Shown: piece after piece, positions 6,815 to 14,419 of the stretch | Layout of the letters: the number at the start of each line of letters is the position of its first letter | Position numbering within the stretch: position 1 is the first letter of the stretch | DNA from: a virus | Reading direction: 5' to 3' (one strand) | Virus record (IMG/VR): IMGVR_UViG_3300030020_000081 | Span: 1 to 28,520 of that record | DNA: 28,520 nucleotides | The notes under the pieces: model-generated | What the model was told of the DNA's origin: nothing | What the model saw: the letters and a program-made list of their open reading frames with translations, nothing else | Database searches by the model: none | Program-made: the position numbers and the translations under genes

Positions 6815-7555
6815 ATGAGCATGATGGATGATATTTTCGGTGGTGGTCAAGGTGCTGCCTCAGAAGATTTAGCAAATGGGTATAACAACTCTATTAGTAC
6901 CTACGAAGATTACTTAAATAAAGTAACGCAATTATTTCAACCTTGGATGGATCGTGGTAACGCGGCTGGCGATAATATGATGAACATGGGTAATTCGCAA
7001 GAGTCCCAATTCGAAAACATGATGGGTAATGGCGAAGGTGGTACAGGTGACTGGATGACACAATATACCGCAAGTCCATGGGCTGAATATCAAACGGATC
7101 TTGGTACGCAATCAGCTAATGCTGCTGCGGCTGCTGGCGGAATGTTAGGGTCAGGCAATAACCAGAGATCAGTTGACACTATGTCACAAGGCATTTCCTC
7201 GGCTGACCGTCAGAATTACTATAACGATATGATGGGGTTAGGAGCTGCTGCAACTGGTAATTACAATCCACTTATGCAAACTGGCGCAAATATGACCAGC
7301 TCGTTAGGTCAAATGACTTATGGCACAGGTCAGGCTATTGGTGGTGCGCAACAAGGTATTGGTCAGGCAAATGCTATGGGAGACACTGCTAACAGTGCCA
7401 TGTGGAACAATGCAATGAACATGGGTATGTACGGCCCAACTGGTAGCCCAATGCAGTATCTTGGTGGTGGATCTGGTAACGCTTGGTCGGGATCTGGAAA
7501 AGGAACCGGGCAAAGTAATGCTGGGTTAATATCTGGCCTGATGGCATTAATTTAA
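6815..7555 (+). CDS. ejection (DNA transfer) protein candidate, P22 gp7-like position
   Basis: A 246-residue Gly/Met/Asn/Ala-rich protein. The start (MSMMDDIFGGGQGAASEDLANGY) and the YLNKVTQLFQPWMDRGNAAGD segment are typical of podophage and P22-type internal virion proteins that are packaged in the head and expelled with the DNA. The rest is low complexity, with repeated Met-Gly-Asn and Ala-Gly-Gln motifs. It has a strong SD (AAGGTGAT) and is followed at 12 bases by a second low-complexity virion gene. In P22 the ejection genes gp7, gp20 and gp16 form such a trio; the assignment to gp7 is by order and length (gp7 is 229 residues). Confidence 0.6.
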   Translation: MSMMDDIFGGGQGAASEDLANGYNNSISTYEDYLNKVTQLFQPWMDRGNAAGDNMMNMGNSQESQFENMMGNGEGGTGDWMTQYTASPWAEYQTDLGTQSANAAAAAGGMLGSGNNQRSVDTMSQGISSADRQNYYNDMMGLGAAATGNYNPLMQTGANMTSSLGQMTYGTGQAIGGAQQGIGQANAMGDTANSAMWNNAMNMGMYGPTGSPMQYLGGGSGNAWSGSGKGTGQSNAGLISGLMALI

Positions 7556-7566
7556 GGAGTTTAAAA

Positions 7567-8970
7567 ATGTCCGACGTTACAGATTTCATGAATGCAGCTC
7601 CTAAAGTGCAAGAAACAGCTTTGAACTCATTATATGGTGGTCGTGATAGGCAGCTTGGCGCACAGAATGCTTACTATAATAATCAAAAGTTGGCGGCTCA
7701 GCTTCCATTTGTTGCGCCACAAGAACAGGCAAGCCTTCAAAAGGCACAATTAGCGAATCAATATTACGCTCCATCACAAGAAGCAGATATTAATGCTAAA
7801 AATGCTCAAGCTGAAAGTGCGATGGCTAATGCTGATTTAATTGCTGGGCAAGCTGCTAATTTAAGTCAGGATCAATGGGCTAAAATTTATTCATCTTCGC
7901 CAGATTATGCTAAGCCAAATATGTTGGCTGCGCGTCAAGCTGCTATGCAAGCAAATCCTGCATTGGCAGGTACAAGTGCGCCTGGATTTAACGGGCAACA
8001 AACTCCTCAATCGTCATTCGCTCCGCAAGATATTGCAGCTGCTCGCCAAGCTCAGCAAAGTGGAATGATGCCGCCTCCTCAAGATGTCGCTATGCCACAG
8101 TCTGCAATGGCTGGCAGTCAAGGCAAGGCTCCTGGATTAGTTCCCTACAATCAGACTAATGCTCCTCAATATCAACAATCTCCACCACAAGTGGCTAGAT
8201 CTGCTATGGCCGGAATGCCTACACAATCACCATCTCAAGCTAATAATGCAGCTACTACTTTATTTACCAATACACCTGAGATGCAGCAGAATGCGGCACT
8301 TGGTCAAAAGCTAGCAGTAGGTGATGCTGGATCTAGAAATGACTTCAATAATGATGCAAGTTCATATGGAATTTCTAAGAGTATCAATCAATCAATAATG
8401 AATAATCCTGACATGATTAATCATTATTCTGGTGTTATTGGTGCTAATAAATTTAAGTATGATGAAGCCAAGTACGGAAATAATTTTGCCGCCGCTCCTC
8501 CTGAGTACACGGCAATGAAGCAATTAAATGACACTTACGGAAAGATTACGCCTGATGCATTAGCAAAAACATTCACGAATAGTGGAACGACTGGGAACAT
8601 TAATAGTTCTGCTGCCATTCTTCGTAAAGGTTTCAGTCCTGGATCAACAGAAGTTAATACATTAAATGCTATGACTGAATTGCTTAACTTGCAAGCTATG
8701 AAGATGCAGCCTAAGGCTCAGTTTGGAAATATGTCCAGTGAGTTCAATAAATTAACAGGAGCAGATGTTAATCAAGACTTAGTTAAAAATCCAATTGTAG
8801 CGGATATGACTAGAGATCAAGCATTAACTTTCTTAAAGAGCAAGTCAGATGCTGATAAGGCTAAATATGCTCCTGGTGTGACACAAATGCTATCACGTCA
8901 GCAAGCACCAGCTCCTCAGCCTGCTGGATCTGCAATGTATGCACCTATGGGAGTTAATCTAAATGGCTGA
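7567..8970 (+). CDS. ejection protein candidate, P22 gp20-like position
   Basis: A 467-residue protein (P22 gp20 is 471). The first half is rich in Gln, Ala, Pro and Asn and probably helical then disordered (AQNAYYNNQKLAAQL, ANADLIAGQAANLSQ), and the second half is more ordered. Gln/Ala-rich helices of this kind are typical of internal head proteins that must unfold to leave through the portal. It has an AAGGAG SD and overlaps the next gene by eight bases. No enzymatic motif is visible. The gp20 label rests on gene order and length only. Confidence 0.6.
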   Translation: MSDVTDFMNAAPKVQETALNSLYGGRDRQLGAQNAYYNNQKLAAQLPFVAPQEQASLQKAQLANQYYAPSQEADINAKNAQAESAMANADLIAGQAANLSQDQWAKIYSSSPDYAKPNMLAARQAAMQANPALAGTSAPGFNGQQTPQSSFAPQDIAAARQAQQSGMMPPPQDVAMPQSAMAGSQGKAPGLVPYNQTNAPQYQQSPPQVARSAMAGMPTQSPSQANNAATTLFTNTPEMQQNAALGQKLAVGDAGSRNDFNNDASSYGISKSINQSIMNNPDMINHYSGVIGANKFKYDEAKYGNNFAAAPPEYTAMKQLNDTYGKITPDALAKTFTNSGTTGNINSSAAILRKGFSPGSTEVNTLNAMTELLNLQAMKMQPKAQFGNMSSEFNKLTGADVNQDLVKNPIVADMTRDQALTFLKSKSDADKAKYAPGVTQMLSRQQAPAPQPAGSAMYAPMGVNLNG

Positions 8971-11152
8971 TGAATTAGATTCGATGCTAGCCAAATATGG
9001 CTCTCAAGCGCAAGCTTCAAAATCAACTGCATCAATTGGCCCTAGCCATGCAAATGATGAGCTTGATCAGATGTTAAGTAAATACAGCGGAAATCCTAAT
9101 CAAGGTGCTCCTAGTATGAAAGAATATTTTGGTGACTTAGTATCTGATGATTCAGATGAGGCAGTTAAGAATGCAAGAGATGCTGATACCTCATTTTTTC
9201 ATGTTAAATCATCTCTTGCTGACATAATTCCAAGTGGCAAGCGTGACCTAAGTAAATTAACGGCATTAGCAAGTGGTGCTCTACAAGGTGGTGCTGAGGC
9301 TGGTCAGGCGCTAGCTAATATTCCTAATGTTGCAATTAAGGGCATTAACTCGGTAGCAAATACGAATATTCCTGCTATTCCTATGCCAGAAATTAATGCA
9401 TCACCTTACGAGTATCAGCAAGAGGCTAAATCTGCACACCCAGGATATTCAATTGCCGGCAATGTTATTGGTGAATCTGCATTAGCGGCACCAATGTTTG
9501 GCGAAACAATGCTTGGTGCTGCTCCTTCATTATCAAGATTGGCTGGCACTGGTGCTGCCGTAGGTGCTGCTGGTACGAATAGTGAAGATCCATTATCTAG
9601 ATTAGGTGGAGCAACATTAGGTGCTGTAGGTGCGGCAGCTCCATCCTTAGTTGGTAAAGGCGTTCAAGGAGTAATGAAAGGAATTTCTGGGTCAACAATG
9701 AACCCTGAAACTGTTAATGCAGCTCGTGATGTTCTTGGCGAGGATGCTGATTTATTGCCTAATGTTCTGCTTACGAAAGATGATCAGGCCAAGAAAGATT
9801 TCATTAATAAAGTAATGCCGGCTGCTGGTAATGATAAGTTGCGTCAGCAAGCTACTATTAACGCTGAGAAAATAGATTCAGCATCTAATGACATAATTAA
9901 TGGTTTCAATGTTGCCGATAAAGATGGCTTAGCATTAACGAATGATAAAGGAGAAGCTCCTACGCAATCACAAGTAAAAAGAAATGTGGTTGATAAGATT
10001 AATAATGCTCATACTCAAGCTAAAGATGAAACAAATCAGCTTTATAGCATGGTGGATGAGACAGCTAAGTCATTAGGGGATAAATCTAATGTAGATGTTA
10101 ATAGTTACGCTAATAAATTACAGGAAATAGTTAATGCCCCTGAAGGAAGTTATCATAAGGAAGCAGTTAACCTCGCTAAAAGTCAACTCGATCAATTAAA
10201 AGAAAGAGGGGCCGTATCAAATCCTGAAAAAGATAGCGTAAATAAAGCATTTGGGATGAATAAAGATAATAAGGGTATTAGCTTTGAAGAGGCGACCAAT
10301 CTTGATAAAGATATTAATAAGAAAATCGGTAATAATGTAGGTAATGCTCATGAACCTGCGCTTCACCATGATTTATCAGAGCTTAAATCATCATTAAACA
10401 ATGATATTAGTCGCTCAACTGATCGATCTGGTAGCGAGGAATTACACGACCAGTGGTTAGATGCTAAAAAATCTTACGCTACGAAGGTGGCACCATTTTA
10501 TGAAAATAAATCTTTAAAGAAATTCCTACATAAAGGGAATGTTAAAGCAGAATCTGATGATGTATTGGTTGATCTCGTGAAAGGGGATAAACCAGAAAGG
10601 CTTGAAAAGACTTTAAGCTTAGTTCCAGATATCAAGGATGACCTAGGATTTCTTAAGTTGCGCTCTACAGGCGATAAAATGGGTAAAAAGAATAATCCAG
10701 ATATTCAAAATGCGCTAGAAAGCATTAGAGCAATGTCAGATGATCAAGGGGTTACTCTTTTTGGCCCTGATAAGTGGAGCAAGTTAAATAGCCTAAAGAC
10801 TTTGCATGGTGGATTGAGAGACTATCTGGATATTGGGAAGAATCCTAATACAGGTGGAAGAGTTCAAAATGCAATGGCAAGTAGCTTAACGGATGCGCTT
10901 AGCAATTCTATAGCAACCGGAGCTGCATTTGCTGGCAATGCTCCATTGGCGATTGGTAGTTTAGCTGCAAAAGCGGGTGGTAAATTGGTAGGTAATAAGA
11001 TTAAAGGAAATGTTTCGACAAGTGCTAAACAATTTGCAAATGCGAATGCTAATAGTCTTTTATCGCCTGCGGCACAAAAAGCATATCGATCAACATTAGC
11101 AGGAGCTGCCAATACTGGCTCAACGGCTATGACAAAAAAGGATAAAAAGTAA
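8963..11152 (+). CDS. ejection protein candidate, P22 gp16-like position
   Basis: A 729-residue protein (P22 gp16 is 609). The N-terminus carries the phrase DELDSMLAKYG (about residues 3-13) and again DELDQMLSKYSG (32-43), a short duplicated helix. Residues about 165-235 and 625-675 are Gly/Ala-rich and hydrophobic enough to associate with membranes, as expected for a protein that helps DNA cross the host envelope. The middle (about 280-600) is charged and helical. It begins eight bases before the end of the gp20-position gene with GGGAG upstream, and its stop TAA shares a base with the next ATG. No lytic transglycosylase motif is seen. Confidence 0.6.
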   Translation: MADELDSMLAKYGSQAQASKSTASIGPSHANDELDQMLSKYSGNPNQGAPSMKEYFGDLVSDDSDEAVKNARDADTSFFHVKSSLADIIPSGKRDLSKLTALASGALQGGAEAGQALANIPNVAIKGINSVANTNIPAIPMPEINASPYEYQQEAKSAHPGYSIAGNVIGESALAAPMFGETMLGAAPSLSRLAGTGAAVGAAGTNSEDPLSRLGGATLGAVGAAAPSLVGKGVQGVMKGISGSTMNPETVNAARDVLGEDADLLPNVLLTKDDQAKKDFINKVMPAAGNDKLRQQATINAEKIDSASNDIINGFNVADKDGLALTNDKGEAPTQSQVKRNVVDKINNAHTQAKDETNQLYSMVDETAKSLGDKSNVDVNSYANKLQEIVNAPEGSYHKEAVNLAKSQLDQLKERGAVSNPEKDSVNKAFGMNKDNKGISFEEATNLDKDINKKIGNNVGNAHEPALHHDLSELKSSLNNDISRSTDRSGSEELHDQWLDAKKSYATKVAPFYENKSLKKFLHKGNVKAESDDVLVDLVKGDKPERLEKTLSLVPDIKDDLGFLKLRSTGDKMGKKNNPDIQNALESIRAMSDDQGVTLFGPDKWSKLNSLKTLHGGLRDYLDIGKNPNTGGRVQNAMASSLTDALSNSIATGAAFAGNAPLAIGSLAAKAGGKLVGNKIKGNVSTSAKQFANANANSLLSPAAQKAYRSTLAGAANTGSTAMTKKDKK

Positions 11153-13263
11153 TGACTACTTGGTACAATTTAGCACCGCAGCCGAACTGGCAGGAGTGGT
11201 TGGGCGTCACAATTTCATGTAATCCAAGTGAATTTATTTTTGCTGCTAATTATTTAACAAATACGATCACGTTATCTGCTTCCAGTAATTATTTTACAGG
11301 TAAGGCCGTAATGTTGAATTCTGTTGGCGGTACATTGCCTACACCATTATCGTCATCCACTCCTTATTACTTGATATTTTTGTCACCTACATCATTTCAG
11401 CTGGCTACCACTTACGCCAACGCAATCGCTAATGCGCCAGTAACTTTAACGGGAAATGGCACGGGAACACTAACTATCATTAGCACTGGTGTAACTTACT
11501 TGCAGCCCAATGCTAATGGTTACATGAATACCTTTAGCTCACTTGCTCATCAGGTGTTAAAGCCTACTTATACCGATTGGACTGGCGCTACAGCTAATAC
11601 TAATCCTATTGTCTTTGACAACAAGGGAATGGCGACTATTTATTGGGAAGTTGACGGTGATAACGCTTTAAATAATTATTACATTGAAATTTATACGGCT
11701 GATGGTGTGCTGCTTTATACACGTGATAACTTTAATGCTCCTCCTGGTCTTGAGACTGCACAAGATATCGTTAGTGATGCGCAAGCAAACTTATTATTGA
11801 ATAATGAATTTGATTTCTGGGGCATGTACGACTACGGTATTAATGATATTTCAGTTGTTACGGCAAACTGCTCTGTTATTGCGGCTACTGCTGTAGAGAC
11901 TGCTTATTATTGGCATTTTTTTAAGTCAAATGATAATGCAACGGACGTTCTAACGCGTCAATTATTCCCAGCTGGTCAAACGGATGTTCCTAATACGCCT
12001 GTTTATTTCATAAATTTAGCGTGTACAAGTGCTGGAGCTGGTGGCGAAACATCTAAATCTTTTTATCAAAATATTACCAATGTTCAGAATTTAGCAGGGC
12101 AAACAGTAACGCTAAGTTTTGACGCGATGTCGACTACCAATGGGACAATCCTAGGGACAGAAGCATATCAATTATTTGGTTCCGGAGGATCCGCGCCTGT
12201 AACATCGTCAGGATCGGACTTTGCGCTTACTACTTCATGGGCGACTTACACCACGACATTTACTATTGCCAGCCTAAGTGGGCAGAGTGTTGGGGTTGGA
12301 AGCTTGCTTCAAATGTTATTTGTGTTGCCGATTAATACAACTTATAGCATTAGTTTATCGCAAGTCCAGTTAACAGTTAGTGACACTGTATTGCCTTACC
12401 GTCAAATGACGAGTGATGAAAGATTTGCGATGATGGCATCAGACAAGCAGGCTCATTGTGGAGATGTAAGAATTCAATCTTTTGGAACTATTCCAGATTC
12501 TTGGATGTCATTTCAAAATGGTACTGTAGGTAATGGATCAAGTGCCGCAACATTATTAGCCAGTCCACGGACGACATCATTATTTGCTGCATTGTGGAAT
12601 ACATATTCCGATTCAATATGCCCAGTTTACGATAAGACAGGCGCTAAAGTTGTTCGCGGTGCTACATCATTAATCGATTACGCAGCAGATTATCAAATTC
12701 AAGCATTTTTTAATGGTGGCCGCGTCATTGCGAATACGGGCAGCCCTAAATTAAGTTTCACTTATACAGCTCAAATAGACACTGTAAATACCATTACGAT
12801 TGCAGCCCCGGGATTATATTCTGATAGCACTTTATATTCGGGTATGGCTGTTCAACTTGTGACGACGGGTACCGCTCCTGCTGGTTTAGCCGTTGCCACA
12901 ACGTACTATATTATCAATGGAACTGGCATAAGCGTTCCTACTGCTCCTACTGGTGTATATCAATTATCTGCTACGTATAATAATGCAATTCAAGACCAAG
13001 TTCCGATTGTTATTACTGATGTTGGTACAGGTATCCAAACATTAGTCGTTGTTGATGATCAGACGGGAGCTCCACAATTAATTACGCAAGTTGCGGGTCA
13101 AGCAACCGGTGTGAATAGTGGATTAACTTCTTCACACTCAGTTAATTTAAATTTAGCTGGTGGCGGTGTTGCCATTAATCTTGTTAATCCCGACATCAAT
13201 GGTATTACAGCAATTCCCACAACGCAGCCGACGTTGGCTTTACCACATATTATTAAACTTTAA
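11152..13263 (+). CDS. large tail/receptor-binding protein with duplicated beta-domain
   Basis: A 703-residue, almost all-beta, Thr/Ser/Asn/Ala-rich protein. A domain at residues about 30-112 (NTITLSASSNYF...GTGTLTI) recurs in diverged form near 538-636 (NTITIAAPGLYS...GTGIQTL), with the shared TxYYxI and xYQLxxTYxNAI features. Between them, around 200-415, NLLLNNEFDFWGM...GQTVTLSFDAMST...SLSQVQLTVSD is a complete phage jelly roll followed by a YRQMTSDERFAMM linker. This architecture fits a tail fibre or tailspike that contacts the host surface. No catalytic depolymerase residues are recognisable. It is the first of several tail-type genes after the ejection proteins. Confidence 0.65.
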   Translation: MTTWYNLAPQPNWQEWLGVTISCNPSEFIFAANYLTNTITLSASSNYFTGKAVMLNSVGGTLPTPLSSSTPYYLIFLSPTSFQLATTYANAIANAPVTLTGNGTGTLTIISTGVTYLQPNANGYMNTFSSLAHQVLKPTYTDWTGATANTNPIVFDNKGMATIYWEVDGDNALNNYYIEIYTADGVLLYTRDNFNAPPGLETAQDIVSDAQANLLLNNEFDFWGMYDYGINDISVVTANCSVIAATAVETAYYWHFFKSNDNATDVLTRQLFPAGQTDVPNTPVYFINLACTSAGAGGETSKSFYQNITNVQNLAGQTVTLSFDAMSTTNGTILGTEAYQLFGSGGSAPVTSSGSDFALTTSWATYTTTFTIASLSGQSVGVGSLLQMLFVLPINTTYSISLSQVQLTVSDTVLPYRQMTSDERFAMMASDKQAHCGDVRIQSFGTIPDSWMSFQNGTVGNGSSAATLLASPRTTSLFAALWNTYSDSICPVYDKTGAKVVRGATSLIDYAADYQIQAFFNGGRVIANTGSPKLSFTYTAQIDTVNTITIAAPGLYSDSTLYSGMAVQLVTTGTAPAGLAVATTYYIINGTGISVPTAPTGVYQLSATYNNAIQDQVPIVITDVGTGIQTLVVVDDQTGAPQLITQVAGQATGVNSGLTSSHSVNLNLAGGGVAINLVNPDINGITAIPTTQPTLALPHIIKL

Positions 13264-13318
13264 TAGTATAATAATGCTTTGAATGTTTTAAATTTAATCA
13301 ATTAATGAGGGTAACAAA

Positions 13319-13915
13319 ATGGCTTATATCGTCGGCATTCCAGACAACTTGATGAACTTTGCTTCAACTACTGCAATGTCAGCTTATGACGTATCAGTAA
13401 CCGTAAATGGCGTGGCGACTGAAGTCGGAACTTTAGTTTCGGTTTATGAAAGTGGCATCTATCAATATCATGCTACAAACCAAACTTTTGCAGTTAATGG
13501 CACCACGGTGTTTGCAGCTCTAAATGGTGGTGTATGGGTTGAATATGCACTTGCTACCGCAACTCTTGGAAATCCACAAGCCTATATCTTAATTGATACT
13601 GCAACGAACAGCATTTCAACTGCTAATTCGATTGCTGCTGGTACGATTACCAGAACAATGTTAGCAACTGGCGTTAAACCTGAGGCAATCATTGTTGCAT
13701 CTGGTGCCACTGTATTTGCTGGTGGTGCTGTTACTGATACGCAAACTGTTGCTGGCGCTGTTGCTGGTGATCTAGTATTTGCGTCATTATCTGCTGCTGC
13801 TAATGCTGTTTATCTTCGTTCGGCTAGCTTATCTGGCACGACGATTACTTACACATTCAGTGCTGATCCAGGTGCATCAACTATCAATTATCAAATTGTT
13901 CGTGTAGCTAGTTAG
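13319..13915 (+). CDS. small virion protein, tail or decoration type
   Basis: A 198-residue, Ala/Thr/Val-rich protein with good SD GAGGGT. The C-terminal half (residues about 120-198: GGAVTDTQTVAGAVAGDLVFASL...TFSADPGASTINYQIVR) is a small beta-domain that I recognise from many phage structural proteins, with the usual end ending in a valine/arginine strand. The N-terminal half is also beta-rich and carries TLGNPQAYILIDTATNS. It follows a 55-base gap with a TATAAT (13267-13272) lacking a proper -35. A decoration or fibre-associated role is inferred from composition and position. Confidence 0.6.
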   Translation: MAYIVGIPDNLMNFASTTAMSAYDVSVTVNGVATEVGTLVSVYESGIYQYHATNQTFAVNGTTVFAALNGGVWVEYALATATLGNPQAYILIDTATNSISTANSIAAGTITRTMLATGVKPEAIIVASGATVFAGGAVTDTQTVAGAVAGDLVFASLSAAANAVYLRSASLSGTTITYTFSADPGASTINYQIVRVAS

Positions 13916-13920
13916 TAACT

Positions 13921-13946
13921 ATTGCCCCTCTGCTTGCATGGGCAAT
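13921..13946 (+). terminator. hairpin after the 198-residue gene, weak terminator candidate
   Basis: ATTGCCC (13921-13927) pairs perfectly with GGGCAAT (13940-13946) around a 12-base loop, five bases after the stop codon. The tail TTTATCTTATTT is T-rich but interrupted. It may attenuate transcription or protect the 3' end of the upstream message. The next gene begins within 30 bases. Confidence 0.4.
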
Positions 13947-13971
13947 TTATCTTATTTAAGTGGGGATGAAT

Positions 13972-14277
13972 ATGGCAGGCGCGCAAAATTACGCATTAGG
14001 TACGATCACTCCTTACGATCCAAATAGAGCCTTGCCATACGGCATGGAAGCTATGCAGAAAAGTAATCCTGTTGTATTAGATGAATTATTTACCGATTCT
14101 GTTGGAGCTACATGCTCACGTGTGATTATGGTTCAAGTTAGTGGATTAGTTACAGTAAAGTATGCTGATTTATCGACAGATACTCTTTATATCGCTGCTG
14201 GATCACAGTTTGTCGTTAGAGCGTTTGCAGTAATGACGACTGGAACTACTGCTACTGGTATTTCTTGGGGCTACTAA
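13972..14277 (+). CDS. hypothetical small virion protein
   Basis: I choose the ATG at 13972, six bases after GTGGGG, which gives a 101-residue product; a GTG at 13960 and an ATG at 13966 are in frame but leave no SD. The protein starts MAGAQNYALGTITPYDPNRALPYGME, then two beta-rich stretches (RVIMVQVSGLVTVKYADLS, TLYIAAGSQFVVRAFAV). It looks like a compact beta-domain of the kind found in minor tail or capsid-decoration proteins, but I cannot assign a family. It is followed after one base by a 45-codon frame. Confidence 0.55.
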   Translation: MAGAQNYALGTITPYDPNRALPYGMEAMQKSNPVVLDELFTDSVGATCSRVIMVQVSGLVTVKYADLSTDTLYIAAGSQFVVRAFAVMTTGTTATGISWGY

Positions 14278-14278
14278 T

Positions 14279-14416
14279 ATGATGATGGGGCTGCAACTAT
14301 CAATTTGGACCACAGACATTGAATCTGCTGGTGTAATCAGTGAATCATTTTATGTTGATGACGTAAATCGCATATACGAAGATGATACGAACGATCTATA
14401 TACGCCAGGGGAGTAG
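14279..14416 (+). CDS. hypothetical 45-residue acidic protein
   Basis: A 45-residue frame beginning ATG ATG ATG with GGGG eight bases before it. It is acidic near the end (VDDVNRIYEDDTNDLYTPGE). It fits exactly between the 101-residue gene and the fibre gene: one base after the previous stop and three bases before the next ATG. The tight fit and SD support translation. Its GGGGAG-containing end supplies the SD of the fibre gene. No function recognised. Confidence 0.5.
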   Translation: MMMGLQLSIWTTDIESAGVISESFYVDDVNRIYEDDTNDLYTPGE

Positions 14417-14419
14417 TAA

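Noticed and set aside
13267-13272. TATAAT boxes after the tail genes (also 17405-17410) as promoters
   Set aside because: No -35 hexamer at 16-18 bases for either; AT-rich gaps produce such boxes by chance. A phage-specific polymerase could still use them.
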